In this document: positions 1-8,024 of the stretch, piece after piece
How positions within the stretch are numbered: position 1 is the first letter of the stretch
How the letters are laid out: each line of letters begins with the position of its first letter
DNA from: Betaproteobacteria bacterium
Lineage (GTDB): Bacteria > Pseudomonadota > Gammaproteobacteria > Burkholderiales > SG8-39
DNA: 46,563 bases
NCBI GenBank assembly: GCA_947482825.1
Contig: CANKMT010000040.1
Location: forward strand, 1-46,563
Reading direction: 5' to 3'
Translations under genes and position numbers: made by a program
The notes under the pieces: generated by a model
The model's input: the letters and a program-made list of their open reading frames with translations, nothing else
The model's database searches: none
Told to the model about the DNA's origin: nothing

Positions 1-990
1 GAAATAGTCCGGGTCGCGGGTCATCACCTGCACGTGCTCGCTGGCGATCGCGTCGGCCTGCCGGACCATCTCCTCCTCGGAATCGCAGACGATGACCTGG
101 CCATAGTCGCGCCATGACGCGCCGGCGGTTTCCGCGGTCGGCAGGATCTTCAACAGGCGCTCCACCTCGGCCATGGTCTTCATCGCGAGGCTGTGCGAGT
201 TCGTTAGCAGGATGGCGGGGCTGTTGTAGCCGTGTTCGGCCTGGCCGAGCAGATCGGTTGCGCACAGCTCGGCGTCGACCGTGTCGTCGGCGATAATCAA
301 CGTCTCCGTAGGACCGGCCAGCAAGTCGATGCCGATGCGGCCGAACAGCTGGCGCTTCGCCTCGGCCACGAAAGCGTTGCCGGCGCCGACCACCATGCTC
401 ACGTTGCGGATGGTCGGAGTGCCGATGGCGAACGCGCCAATGGCCTGAACGCCACCCAGCGTGTAAATCTCGTCGGCGCCTCCCAGGTGCATGGCGGCGA
501 CCACGGCGGGCGCAGGCCTGCCATCGATGGCGGGCGTGGAGGCCGCGATGCGCGGCACGCCCGCGACCTTTGCCGTCACGACGCTCATGTGCGCCGAAGC
601 GACCAGCGGAAACTTCCCGCCCGGCACGTAGCAGGCCACGCTTTCCACCGCGATGTTGCGGTGACCCAGCACAACGCCCGGCAGCGTCTCGACCTCGATT
701 TCGCGCAAGGCGTCTTTCTGCAACTGCGCGAAGTTGCGGATCTGCTTCTGGGCAAATCGAATGTCATCGAGCTGGCCGGGGGTGAGCTGCTTCACGCAGG
801 CATCAATCTGCGCTTCGCCAAGCCGGAAGGACGCGGGCGCCCAGTTATCGAACTTCTTCGAGAATTCGCGCAGCGCCTCGTCACCGCGCTCCTCGATCTG
901 CGCGAGAATGTTCTTCACCGTGTCCTGGACTGCAGCTGCGTCGCTCGCGGACTGCTCTGCCGTGCGGCCTTGCTTGAGAAAAATCGCCAT
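1..990 (-). CDS. Histidinol dehydrogenase-family NAD-dependent dehydrogenase (3' end outside window)
   Basis: The visible 330 residues are the N-terminal three quarters of a HisD-fold enzyme. The chain begins [10 protein letters not shown], contains the cofactor-region sequence [18 protein letters not shown], the metal-binding stretch [15 protein letters not shown] (Gln and His match the Zn ligands of HisD), and near the edge ASEHVQVMT. The ATG at 990 is preceded by an AGGAG box. HisD oxidises L-histidinol to histidine, but no other his gene is nearby. It sits 39 bp downstream of an SDR remnant, a pairing seen in catabolic HisD paralogues such as sulfopropanediol 3-dehydrogenase (HpsN). A catabolic alcohol dehydrogenase role is therefore inferred; the substrate is unknown. 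Confidence 0.85.
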   Translation of the reverse strand, partial: MAIFLKQGRTAEQSASDAAAVQDTVKNILAQIEERGDEALREFSKKFDNWAPASFRLGEAQIDACVKQLTPGQLDDIRFAQKQIRNFAQLQKDALREIEVETLPGVVLGHRNIAVESVACYVPGGKFPLVASAHMSVVTAKVAGVPRIAASTPAIDGRPAPAVVAAMHLGGADEIYTLGGVQAIGAFAIGTPTIRNVSMVVGAGNAFVAEAKRQLFGRIGIDLLAGPTETLIIADDTVDAELCATDLLGQAEHGYNSPAILLTNSHSLAMKTMAEVERLLKILPTAETAGASWRDYGQVIVCDSEEEMVRQADAIASEHVQVMTRDPDYF

Positions 991-1029
991 GGCTTGATCT
1001 CCTGTTTTCGATCGGTGTTTGCGTCGTGC

Positions 1030-1581
1030 TCAGTTGGGTCCGCGGCACATGCCGCCGTCGACCGCGATCACCTGGCCGGTGACGTAGTCGGACAGAGAGG
1101 TGCTCAGGAACTGGATCACGTTGGCGCAGTCTTCAGGCGTTCCGAGACGCGCGAGAGGTACCTTGCTGGCCCACTCGTCCATCATCTGCTGGTCGTTTTT
1201 TGCGAACCGCGCCTGCCACTGGCCGCTGGCGATGAAGCCGGGCGCGATCGCGTTGGCGGTGACGCCATGGGCTGCCAGGTCCTGCGCCAGCATGCGGGTG
1301 TAGTGCGCAACCGCCGCCTTCGCCGAAGCGTAGTCGGCCGAGCGACCCGTTCCCAGCGCCATGACTCCCGCCATCGACGCGATGTTGATGATTTTCCCAG
1401 CGCGCTGCGCCTTCATGTAGGGCGCTATCGCCGTGCAGCTGTAGACCGTCGAGAAGAAATTCCTGTCGAACGTCTTGCGCATCGACTCGGGCTTGATCAC
1501 GGAGGCGTGGCAGCCCTCCGTGTCGCTGCCGCCACATGCGTTGCAAACGAGCACGTCGATGCGCCCCCAGCGCGCCTGCAC
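1030..1581 (-). pseudogene. Short-chain dehydrogenase/reductase lacking its N-terminal cofactor half
   Basis: The readable protein starts at the fourth beta strand of an SDR (RWGRIDVLVCNACGG). It keeps the catalytic serine region IINIASMAG, the YASAK active-site motif, the PG motif (NAIAPGFIASG) and the C-terminal VTGQVIAVDGG. The first 80 or so residues, including the TGxxxGIG nucleotide-binding motif, are absent. The only in-frame start is a GTG at 1581 without a ribosome binding site, and the frame upstream of it is closed by a stop at about 1690. Directly upstream, in another frame, lies the start of an unrelated transketolase-like gene, so the junction near 1580-1600 looks like a deletion or misjoin. 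Without the Rossmann glycine motif the product should not bind NAD(P). Confidence 0.8.
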
Positions 1582-1584
1582 GTC

Positions 1585-1727
1585 AAATCCGTGTACGCCG
1601 CGAGGTCGGCCGTCATGAAGATCACGCTTGGATTTTCTTCGCAGATCTCGACCGCTACCCCGTCGAAGGGCGCCCGCAGGACTTCGCGGTCATGAGGTTT
1701 GAGCAAGACATGGGATGGTTCAGGCAT
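1585..1727 (-). pseudogene. 5' stub of a transketolase C-terminal-subunit-like gene
   Basis: An ATG at 1727 with a good AAGGAG box opens about 47 codons. They contain VEICEENPSVIFMTADLAAY, which matches the start of the pyrimidine-binding domain of split transketolases and related TPP enzymes (pattern EALVEL.EE.P.VVVL.ADL). The similarity stops near 1590, where the DNA passes into the middle of an SDR in a different frame. A full subunit would be about 310 residues. The family call rests on one short block, so it is moderate. The intact ribosome binding site suggests this was once the first gene of the minus-strand unit that now ends with the HisD-like gene. Confidence 0.5.
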
Positions 1728-1984
1728 CAGGGAGCTCCTTGGTTCGCGGGACCATATCCGAACTGACCGGTTCCAAATAGCAATTCTGTTACATTCCTCG
1801 GCCGAACTCTGCGAATCGAGCGGCAGACGGCGAGCGACGCGGTCTTGCGAATGGTGTCAGGCGATTGGCCGCACATTCGCCTACGACAGCATCAATTGAT
1901 CGACCTTACTTTTGCGCCCCGGAATTTCTTTGCCACCCGATCAGCTTTCTTGGTTGTCGTGCCAACGCACTCATGCATAGCCGT
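1728..1984. other. Intergenic stretch with no recognisable gene
   Basis: This lies between the minus-strand transketolase stub and the plus-strand GntR remnant. No open frame resembles a protein family. A 7-bp inverted repeat (GCGAATG/CATTCGC, about 1846-1879) is present. The start of the degraded GntR gene and a promoter for the minus-strand unit would be expected here, but neither can be pinned down. Confidence 0.4.
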
Positions 1985-1989
1985 AGCAC

Positions 1990-2278
1990 GTGACTGGGCC
2001 GCCGAGTTGCTTTTCCGAGGAATTCTGGAGGCTCCTGGTCACCATGTGCGGCAACGTCAGGCTGGCCGGTATCGTCTTCAATTCCCGGGATCGCGCACAT
2101 GGTGACTCTCGGAATGCGGTCCAAACCGGTCAATTCGACGCGCGAACACCCGGCCATCGTCGCGGCCATCCGAAGAGGCGATGCCGAGGACGCAGGCGCG
2201 TTGTTCCGCGCGCATCGAGATCGCGCCAGCCGTGAATTGGCCGAACTCCTGCAACTTCACCGGTTGAGTCAACGATGA
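1990..2278 (+). pseudogene. Remnant of a GntR-family regulator (3' part of the FCD domain), frameshifted
   Basis: The last 50 or so codons in one frame read TLGMRSKPVNSTREHPAIVA then AAIRRGDAEDAGALFRAHRD and end LHRLSQR, the typical last helices of an FCD ligand-binding domain. Just upstream, in another frame, FWRLLVTMCGNVRLAGIV matches the preceding FCD helix, so at least one frameshift (about 2080-2100) separates them. No winged-helix N-terminus is visible. The stop TGA (2276-2278) overlaps the ATG of the next gene as ATGA, so the regulator and the dehydrogenase were once translationally coupled. A pseudogene is the simplest reading; sequencing error in one base run is the alternative. Confidence 0.6.
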
Positions 2279-3354
2279 AAACCACCCACCGGATCTGCGT
2301 CCTCCCCGGGGACGGCATCGGCGTCGAAGTCATCGAGGCCACCCTTGTGCTGCTTGAGAAACTTCAGCAGGGTTCCGGATTCGAGTTGCGTTTTTCGACC
2401 CACGCAGCCGGCGCCCTGCACTACAAGACGACGGGTGACGCGCTTCCCGAGGCGACGTTCGAAGCGGCCAAGGCCGCGGATGCGATCCTGTTCGGCGCCA
2501 TGGGGTGGCCGCAGATCCGCTACCCGGACGGCACCGAGATTGCGCCGCAGCTCGATCTTCGCTTCCGGCTCGAGCTGTTCGCCGGCGTGCGGCCGGCACG
2601 CATGATCCCGGGTGTCGCACCGATTCTTGCCGATCCGCGCGCAAAGGACATCGACCTGGTGCTGATCCGCGAATCGACCGAGGGGCTGTTCGCTTCGCGG
2701 GGTAAGGGCGTGGTCGAGGCGGATCGCGAAGCGCGCGACACCATGGTGATCACCCGTGCCGGTTCGGAGCGGGTGCATGAGTTTGCTTTCCGTCTCGCTG
2801 AAAGACGAAAGGCGCGCGGCAAACCCGGCCGCGTGACCTGCGTGGACAAGGCGAACGTGTTCGTGTCGATGGCGTTCTTCCGCAAGGTGTTCGACGAAGT
2901 GGCGTCCCGCCATCCGGCGATCACTGCGGACCATCACTATGTGGATGCGACCGCGCTCGATCTGGTGCGCAAGCCCTGGACGTTCGATGTCATGGTCACC
3001 GAGAACATGTACGGCGACATCCTCTCGGACCAGGCCGCGGCACTGATCGGCGGAATGGGCATGGCGCCCTCCGCGGACGTAGGCCACGATCATGGTCTGT
3101 TCCAGCCCTGCCACGGCTCCGCGCCGGATATCGCCGGGCAGGGCAAGGCGAATCCGACCGCGGCGTTTCTCTCCGCTGCCATGATGCTCGACTGGCTGGC
3201 GGAGCGCTCGGGCAACGAGGCGCTGGCGATAGCAGCCGGAAAGCTGGAACGCGCGGTCGACGCGGTGTACGCGACGGGAAGTATTCGTCCCTACGAACTC
3301 GGCGGCAAGGACGGCACGGCGGCGATCCGCGACGCCGTCCTTTCCGATCTTTAG
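2275..3354 (+). CDS. Isocitrate/isopropylmalate dehydrogenase-family oxidoreductase
   Basis: A 359-residue beta-decarboxylating dehydrogenase. Motifs in order: VLPGDGIGVEV at the N-terminus, RESTEGLFASRG (substrate loop), VDKANVF, the metal/NAD region MVTENMYGDILSDQAAAL and FQPCHGSAPDIAGQGKANPT. The family oxidises a 2-hydroxyacid with NAD and decarboxylates at the next carbon. The loop sequence ESTEGL differs from the classical LeuB loop, and the gene is not with other leu genes, so a catabolic 3-isopropylmalate- or tartrate-dehydrogenase-like role is more likely than leucine biosynthesis. The ATG overlaps the upstream GntR stop, and the next gene begins 2 bp after the stop codon, so the three genes look like one operon. 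The exact substrate cannot be told. Confidence 0.85.
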   Translation: MKTTHRICVLPGDGIGVEVIEATLVLLEKLQQGSGFELRFSTHAAGALHYKTTGDALPEATFEAAKAADAILFGAMGWPQIRYPDGTEIAPQLDLRFRLELFAGVRPARMIPGVAPILADPRAKDIDLVLIRESTEGLFASRGKGVVEADREARDTMVITRAGSERVHEFAFRLAERRKARGKPGRVTCVDKANVFVSMAFFRKVFDEVASRHPAITADHHYVDATALDLVRKPWTFDVMVTENMYGDILSDQAAALIGGMGMAPSADVGHDHGLFQPCHGSAPDIAGQGKANPTAAFLSAAMMLDWLAERSGNEALAIAAGKLERAVDAVYATGSIRPYELGGKDGTAAIRDAVLSDL

Positions 3355-3356
3355 CC

Positions 3357-4397
3357 GTGAAGAAGCTGCGTGTTGCGGTGGCCGGCGCCGGATACTTCTG
3401 CCAGTTCCAACTCGACGGCTGGCGGCGGATTCCGGGCCTCGAGATTGTCGCGATCTGCAATCGCGACGCCACGAAGGCGCAGGTCCTGGCGGCCCGTTTT
3501 GGCATCCCGAAGGTATTCGGTTCGGTCGCCTCGATGCTCGACGAATGCGAGGCCGATATCCTCGATATCGTGACGCCTCCGGCGACGCACCGCGAGTATG
3601 TAGGGGAGGCCGCGCGCCGTGGCATTGCGGCGATCTGCCAAAAACCGTTCGGGAACACGCATGCCGAAGCGCTGGCCGTCGCTCGAGTCGCCGAAGCTGC
3701 CGGAATTCCGCTCGCCGTCCACGAGAATTTCCGCTTCATGCCGCATTTCCGCGAGATGAAGCGCCTGCTGGATGAAGGAAGATTTGGCGACGTGCATTCG
3801 ATCTCTTTCCGGCTGCGCCCGGGTGACGGCCAGGGGCCGGATGCGTATCTGGCCCGCCAGGCGTACTTCCAGGGCATGCCGCGCTTTCTGGTTTTCGAGA
3901 CCGCGATCCATCTGATCGACACTTTCCGCTTCCTGGTGGGCGAAGTCAGCGCCGTCACCGCACGCCTGCGCCGAATAAACCCGGTCATTGCCGGTGAAGA
4001 TGCGGGCTACATCGTGTTCGAGTTCGCCAGCGGCGCCACCGGCCTGTTCGACGGCAACCGGCTGAACGACCACGTCGCCGCGAACCCACGCCGCACGATG
4101 GGCGAATGCTGGCTCGAAGGAACCGGCGGCGTGATGCGCCTGGATGGCGACGCGCGCCTTTGGTGGAAGCCGTACCAGAAGGACGAAACCGAGCACCGCT
4201 ACGACCGCGGCCGTGACGACACTTTCGGCGGCGGCGCGTGTGACGCCTTGCAGGCGCATTTCGTGCGCCACTTGCGCGCGGGTACACTGCTGGAGAACAG
4301 CGGCATGGCCTACCTCCAAAACATGCTTATCCAAGAAGCGGTCTATGCCTCCAATGCCGCCGGACGTCGCGTCGAGATCGCCGGTTTCACTTCCTGA
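3357..4397 (+). CDS. Gfo/Idh/MocA-family NAD(P)-dependent oxidoreductase
   Basis: A 346-residue protein with an N-terminal Rossmann fold (VAVAGAGYFCQFQLDGW, residues about 5-21), the acidic-plus-NRD strand VAICNRD, and the family's conserved lysine in CQKPFGN (usually EKP). The C-terminal alpha/beta domain contains FETAIHLIDTFRFL, which carries the conserved histidine of the active site. These enzymes oxidise or reduce sugars, polyols and related hydroxy compounds. The GTG start (3357) lies 2 bp after the preceding dehydrogenase, and an ABM-domain gene follows after 9 bp. This supports a three-step oxidative pathway for a polyhydroxylated acid or sugar-like compound, with substrate unknown. 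Confidence 0.85.
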   Translation: MKKLRVAVAGAGYFCQFQLDGWRRIPGLEIVAICNRDATKAQVLAARFGIPKVFGSVASMLDECEADILDIVTPPATHREYVGEAARRGIAAICQKPFGNTHAEALAVARVAEAAGIPLAVHENFRFMPHFREMKRLLDEGRFGDVHSISFRLRPGDGQGPDAYLARQAYFQGMPRFLVFETAIHLIDTFRFLVGEVSAVTARLRRINPVIAGEDAGYIVFEFASGATGLFDGNRLNDHVAANPRRTMGECWLEGTGGVMRLDGDARLWWKPYQKDETEHRYDRGRDDTFGGGACDALQAHFVRHLRAGTLLENSGMAYLQNMLIQEAVYASNAAGRRVEIAGFTS

Positions 4398-4406
4398 GAG
4401 GTCTAC

Positions 4407-4700
4407 ATGTGCGTCATCACCGTTGATTTCCGGATCAAGCCCGAGTTCGCGGCCGCGTTCCGCGAACGCATGATCGCCAACGCGCGCGCCAGCCGCGAGC
4501 GCGAGCCCGGGTGCCTTCAGTTCGACGTATGCACTGATCCCGCCAACGCGGAATGCATCTATCTGTATGAGGTGTACACCGATCGCGCCGCGTTCGATGT
4601 CCACCTGAACTCGGAGCACTTCAAGTCGTTCGACCGTGAAGTGGGGGCGTGGGTGGCTGCAAAGACCGTCCACGCGTACGAGCGCATCGACCCGCGGTGA
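4407..4700 (+). CDS. Antibiotic biosynthesis monooxygenase (ABM)-domain protein
   Basis: A 97-residue ferredoxin-like-fold protein. It begins MCVITVDFRIKPEFAAAFRE and carries the family pattern of small cofactor-free monooxygenases: REREPGCLQFDVC, then FLYE-type sequence IYLYEVYTDRAAFDVHLNS and EHFKSF. The length is normal for one ABM domain, and such proteins work as dimers. Known members oxidise quinols or aromatic polyketides, or process autoinducer-2 (LsrG). It is 9 bp behind the Gfo/Idh/MocA gene with an AGAGG box, so it is the last gene of that plus-strand operon. Whether it is a true oxygenase or an isomerase of the LsrG type cannot be decided from sequence. Confidence 0.8.
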   Translation: MCVITVDFRIKPEFAAAFRERMIANARASREREPGCLQFDVCTDPANAECIYLYEVYTDRAAFDVHLNSEHFKSFDREVGAWVAAKTVHAYERIDPR

Positions 4701-4719
4701 TTCGCTGCCAGGCCAGGCT

Positions 4720-5490
4720 TCAAGCCGCCCGGTAGATGTCGTTCCTGCCCGAGCGATCCACGCCGCGCACGAGATGCAGTTTCCTTTTCGTCAGGTCGAG
4801 CACGCCCATGTCGCGCACCTGCTGCGCCGCCAGCGCGCGGTCGAAGTGCGAGGTGGCCGGCATGTACCGGAACACCATGCCGGCGCGCCGCTTGCCGGAA
4901 TTGTTCGGCTCGGCCCCGTGGATCAGGTAAACGTCGTGGATTGAAAACCGGCCCGGCGCGAGTTCGATATCCCTTGGCGGGGCGCTTTGCAGGTGCTCCG
5001 CCTTGAGCACCTGGTTCAGGATGATCTTGTCGCTGTTGTCGATGTCATGCGTATAGCTCACCCGGTCGCGGTGAGTGCCCGGGATGACGCGCAGACAGCT
5101 GTTTGCCGAATTGACGTCATCGATGGCAATCCAGGCCGTGACGGTTTCGAGCGGACGGATCGGCCAGTAGTGCCCGTCCTGGTGCCAGGGCGTGGCCTTG
5201 CCGCCGATGCCCGCCTTGCAGAACAGGGCCGAGCCCCAGACGATGATGTCCTCGCCGATGAGCTGGGCGACCGCGTCGAGGATCTCCGGCATGACCGCGT
5301 AGCGCAACCAGGTCGGGTCGCGCTCGATGATATCGGGCACGTAGTCGGCGTCCGCGATCTTCTGCTCGGCGAGAAAGCTTGCGAGCTTCGCGCGCAACTC
5401 TTCGACGGTGGCCGGGTTCAGGCCGGTTGCCGGCACGATGATCCCGTCCCGCCGGTAGGTCTCGATTTCCGTTGCGCTCAGCGGCTGCAT
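4720..5490 (-). CDS. Phytanoyl-CoA dioxygenase (PhyH)-family Fe(II)/2-oxoglutarate oxygenase
   Basis: A 256-residue protein. The Fe(II) facial triad is visible as H103-x-D105 in TPWHQDGHYWP and H191 in DVYLIHGAEPNN. The arginine that binds 2-oxoglutarate follows in SGKRRAGMVFRY. The double-stranded beta helix contains TVTAWIAIDDVNSANSCL and IPGTHR. These enzymes hydroxylate (rarely halogenate) small molecules; the HxD rather than HxG/A motif argues for hydroxylation. The ATG at 5490 was chosen because AAGGAG precedes it and similarity begins there. It is convergent with the ABM gene (19 bp apart) and lies 22 bp downstream of the gntR gene in the same direction, so the regulator probably controls it. 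Confidence 0.88.
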   Translation of the reverse strand: MQPLSATEIETYRRDGIIVPATGLNPATVEELRAKLASFLAEQKIADADYVPDIIERDPTWLRYAVMPEILDAVAQLIGEDIIVWGSALFCKAGIGGKATPWHQDGHYWPIRPLETVTAWIAIDDVNSANSCLRVIPGTHRDRVSYTHDIDNSDKIILNQVLKAEHLQSAPPRDIELAPGRFSIHDVYLIHGAEPNNSGKRRAGMVFRYMPATSHFDRALAAQQVRDMGVLDLTKRKLHLVRGVDRSGRNDIYRAA

Positions 5491-5512
5491 TGACGCTCCT
5501 TGTTGGGCGGAC

Positions 5513-6238
5513 CTAGGGCCGCAGGTCCATCTCGAAATGAATGTAGTCCCCGCGGTACGTGACTTCGGCGAGGTAGAGGACGGTTCCGTCCGTCGCGGTG
5601 AAGATGCGCCTGACCAGCGCGACCGGTGAATACAGGGGGATGCCGAGGTGCTCGGCGACCTCGACATCCGCGGTGGACAAAGTGACGGTCTGGCGCGCGC
5701 TCGCGATCTTCACTTTCGGCAGGTCGAGCAGCACCGGGATCGCGGTTTCCTTGCGAAACCGGGAAGGCGCCATGCGGAACACGTGGTCATCCAGGTAGAG
5801 AGAGATGACGCAGTAAGGTTGCTCGGCCGTCGAATGGACACGGCGCAGGAAGTGGTATCGCCGGGCGGCCGTCCCGTCGCCGGCCTGGAAGGGCGGGACC
5901 GCGGACGCTTCCTCGATCAGCGTGAGCTTGGGCTTGTCGTTGCGGTAGACATCCGCGAGGGCGCGCAACGAGCTTTCCAGCTTGAGCCGCCGGTCTTGCC
6001 TTGGCACCGCGGTCACGAACGTGCCTCGACCGGCCTGCGGAGAAACCAGGCCGTCGCGCGCCAGCAACTCGACTGCCTGCCTCACGGTGACGCGCGCCAC
6101 GTCGAATTCGCGCACGAGTTCCTCGAGCGAGGGCAGCTTCTGGCCCTTGGCCCACACGCCGCGCGCGATCCTCTGGCGCAGCAGGTCGGCCAGCTGCGCG
6201 TAGCGGGGGACGGGACTCTTCGAAACCAGCGCGCTCAA
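5513..6238 (-). CDS. GntR-family transcriptional regulator with UTRA domain (HutC type)
   Basis: A 241-residue regulator. The N-terminal winged helix reads RYAQLADLLRQRIARG then LPSLEELVREFDVARVTVRQ and ends GLVSPQAGRGTFV. The C-terminal UTRA ligand-binding domain includes the final strands VALVRRIFTATDGTVLYL and TYRGDYIHFEMDLRP. The start is taken as TTG at 6238, with GGGAG seven bases upstream. It is divergent from an ABC importer and in tandem with a PhyH gene. A palindrome at 6289-6301 in the divergent promoter is a likely operator. The ligand is probably the imported compound or its product, which is inference. Confidence 0.87.
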   Translation of the reverse strand: MSALVSKSPVPRYAQLADLLRQRIARGVWAKGQKLPSLEELVREFDVARVTVRQAVELLARDGLVSPQAGRGTFVTAVPRQDRRLKLESSLRALADVYRNDKPKLTLIEEASAVPPFQAGDGTAARRYHFLRRVHSTAEQPYCVISLYLDDHVFRMAPSRFRKETAIPVLLDLPKVKIASARQTVTLSTADVEVAEHLGIPLYSPVALVRRIFTATDGTVLYLAEVTYRGDYIHFEMDLRP

Positions 6239-6288
6239 TCCGGACTCCCGATGCGCGGCCCTGGGTACGGGCGCAGATCAAACATCCT

Positions 6289-6301
6289 ATGTATGGTACA
6301 T
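6289..6301. promoter_or_regulatory. Probable GntR operator in divergent promoter region
   Basis: The sequence ATGTA-TGG-TACAT is a perfect 5-bp inverted repeat with a 3-bp centre. It contains the GT...AC spacing typical of HutC/NagR-type GntR operators. It lies 51 bp upstream of the gntR start and 67 bp upstream of the ABC permease start, so one bound repressor could control both directions. Confidence 0.6.
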
Positions 6302-6367
6302 TAGATTCGTTACGGATCCGGCCATCTCGCACCGCCGCCGTCCGGCACGTTCACGGGGGAAGCGTTT

Positions 6368-7180
6368 TTGAGCGGAAGCGAATCGGCTTGGCTGCGGACA
6401 GCGAAGAGTCTCGGCTGGAAGGCCCTTCCGCCCCTTTCGGTGGTTGCGCTGGCGCTCCTGGTGTGGGAATACCTGATTCCCCTTGGCATCGTGCCGGGCG
6501 TGCGCGCCGAGTTCCTCGGAACCCCGTCGGGGATTGCGGCGGCGGCCGCCGAGCTGGGGCAGAAGGGTTACGGGGGGCACGCGCTGTTCGACCATGTTCG
6601 CGCAAGCCTCTTCCGGACCGCGACGGGTTTCGCAATCGCCGCCTGCATCGGGGTGCCGTTGGGGATCGTGCTCGGCTACAACAAGCGCGCCGGAGCGTTC
6701 CTGCTGCCGATTTTCGGGTTCCTGCGCCCGATTCCGGCGCTCGCTTTCATCCCGATCGTGGTGATCTGGTTCGGCATCGGCGAGTTCGCCAAGGTGTTCG
6801 TCATTTTCATGACCGCATTCCTGTACGTGCTGCTCGGATCGGTGAGCGGCGTCCGTTCGGTGCCGAACGACTACTTCCGCCTGAGCCGCAACTACCACCT
6901 TTCGACCTTTGCGACCTTGTTCCGGGTGGTCCTGCCCTCGGCGCTGCCGGAGATCTTCGTGAGTCTGCGCACGGCCATGGCGCTCAGCTGGGCGGTGGTG
7001 GTCGCCTCCGAGCTGATTGCCGCGCAGGTCGGGCTGGGCTACCTGATCCAGAGCGCCTCGCAGGTTTACGCGATCAACAAGGTGTATGTCGGCGTCGCGT
7101 TGATCGGCCTGGTCGGGGTGACGATCGACATGCTTTTCCTGATGATCGAGCGCCGGCTCCTGCACTGGGTGGGACGATGA
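6368..7180 (+). CDS. ABC transporter permease, SsuC/TauC/NrtB family
   Basis: A 270-residue inner-membrane protein with about six hydrophobic segments. The family's cytoplasmic EAA-like loop is readable as VLPSALPEIFVSLRTAMALS. LRPIPALAFIPIVVIWFGIG is the conserved segment of nitrate/sulfonate/taurine-type permeases. The start is TTG at 6368 with GGGGGA upstream; an ATG at 6289 in a different frame is unrelated. It is the first gene of a permease-ATPase-binding protein-GMC oxidoreductase operon divergent from a UTRA-type regulator. Transport of a small organic anion (sulfonate, nitrate, pyrimidine-precursor or aromatic type) is the family range; the true substrate is unknown. Confidence 0.87.
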   Translation: MSGSESAWLRTAKSLGWKALPPLSVVALALLVWEYLIPLGIVPGVRAEFLGTPSGIAAAAAELGQKGYGGHALFDHVRASLFRTATGFAIAACIGVPLGIVLGYNKRAGAFLLPIFGFLRPIPALAFIPIVVIWFGIGEFAKVFVIFMTAFLYVLLGSVSGVRSVPNDYFRLSRNYHLSTFATLFRVVLPSALPEIFVSLRTAMALSWAVVVASELIAAQVGLGYLIQSASQVYAINKVYVGVALIGLVGVTIDMLFLMIERRLLHWVGR

Positions 7181-8001
7181 GCGGCGGCGACCCTTTGAGC
7201 GGCGGCGGGCCTTTGTCCGCGCAGATCGAGCTGCGCGAGGTGTCGAAGTCGTTCGATACCCGCGGCGGCGGGCGGCTTGCGCTCGACTCGGTGTCTTTTG
7301 CGGTCAAGCCGGGGGAAACGGCAACCGTCATCGGGCCCACGGGTTGCGGGAAGACGACGATCTTGAACATGGTCGCAGGGTTCACGCACCCCACCGCCGG
7401 GCGGGTCCTGGTCGATGGCCGGGAGGTGACCGAGCCCGGGCCGGATCGCGGATTCATGTTCCAGAGGCCGACGCTGCTGCCCTGGATCACGGTGTTCGAC
7501 AACGTCGCATTTCCTTGCCGTTACGGCCACGGCCTGGGCCGCGAGCGCTCGCATGCTGAATTGGAAGAGGCCGTCATGCACTATCTCGACAGCGTGGGAT
7601 TGCGCGACGCGCGCGATTTGCATCCCCACCAGATGTCGGGCGGGATGCAGTCCCGCGCCGCCCTGGCCCGGCTGCTGATTGCAGAAAGCTCGGTGCTTCT
7701 GATGGACGAGCCGTTCGCGGCGCTTGATGCGCAGACGCGGCTTTCGATGCAGCAACTCCTCAAGCATGTGGTCAAATCCGAAGGCCGGCGCACCGTGTTG
7801 TTCATTACGCACGATGTCGAGGAAGCATTGCTGATTTCGGACCATGTTTATCTGATGTCCGCATCACCCGGGCGGATCATCCGGCATGTCGAAGTGCCGT
7901 TTGGCAGCCGGGAGGACTACCGGGATGTGGTGCTGCGCCCCGAATTCACCCAATTGAAGCACGAACTGATCGACCAACTGGAACGGCTCGTTCCAAGATG
8001 A
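7177..8001 (+). CDS. ABC transporter ATP-binding protein, SsuB/TauB family
   Basis: A 274-residue ATPase that energises the neighbouring permease. The Walker A motif is GPTGCGKTT, the Q-loop is MFQRPTLLPW, the signature is the weakened MSGGMQSRAALARLL, Walker B is VLLMDEPF and the H-loop is ITHDVEEAL. The start ATG (7177) overlaps the permease stop as ATGA. The first 15 residues are a Gly/Ser-rich lead-in (MSGGDPLSGGGPLS), a near-duplicated SGG-D/G-PLS unit that may be a small tandem duplication without function. Confidence 0.9.
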   Translation: MSGGDPLSGGGPLSAQIELREVSKSFDTRGGGRLALDSVSFAVKPGETATVIGPTGCGKTTILNMVAGFTHPTAGRVLVDGREVTEPGPDRGFMFQRPTLLPWITVFDNVAFPCRYGHGLGRERSHAELEEAVMHYLDSVGLRDARDLHPHQMSGGMQSRAALARLLIAESSVLLMDEPFAALDAQTRLSMQQLLKHVVKSEGRRTVLFITHDVEEALLISDHVYLMSASPGRIIRHVEVPFGSREDYRDVVLRPEFTQLKHELIDQLERLVPR

Positions 8002-8024
8002 ACCACAACCGAGGAGGACACTTC

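Noticed and set aside
1-1581. Sulfopropanediol degradation locus (hpsN-hpsO)
   Set aside because: HisD-like plus SDR fits the layout, but no sulfonate-specific gene is present and the SDR is broken; the substrate cannot be claimed.
232-1695. 487-codon plus-strand frame opposite the HisD-like and SDR genes
   Set aside because: Its sequence is the antisense of recognised protein motifs and has no signature.
2275-3354. Leucine biosynthetic leuB
   Set aside because: The substrate loop differs from classical LeuB and no leuC, leuD or asd neighbours exist; kept as a family-level call.
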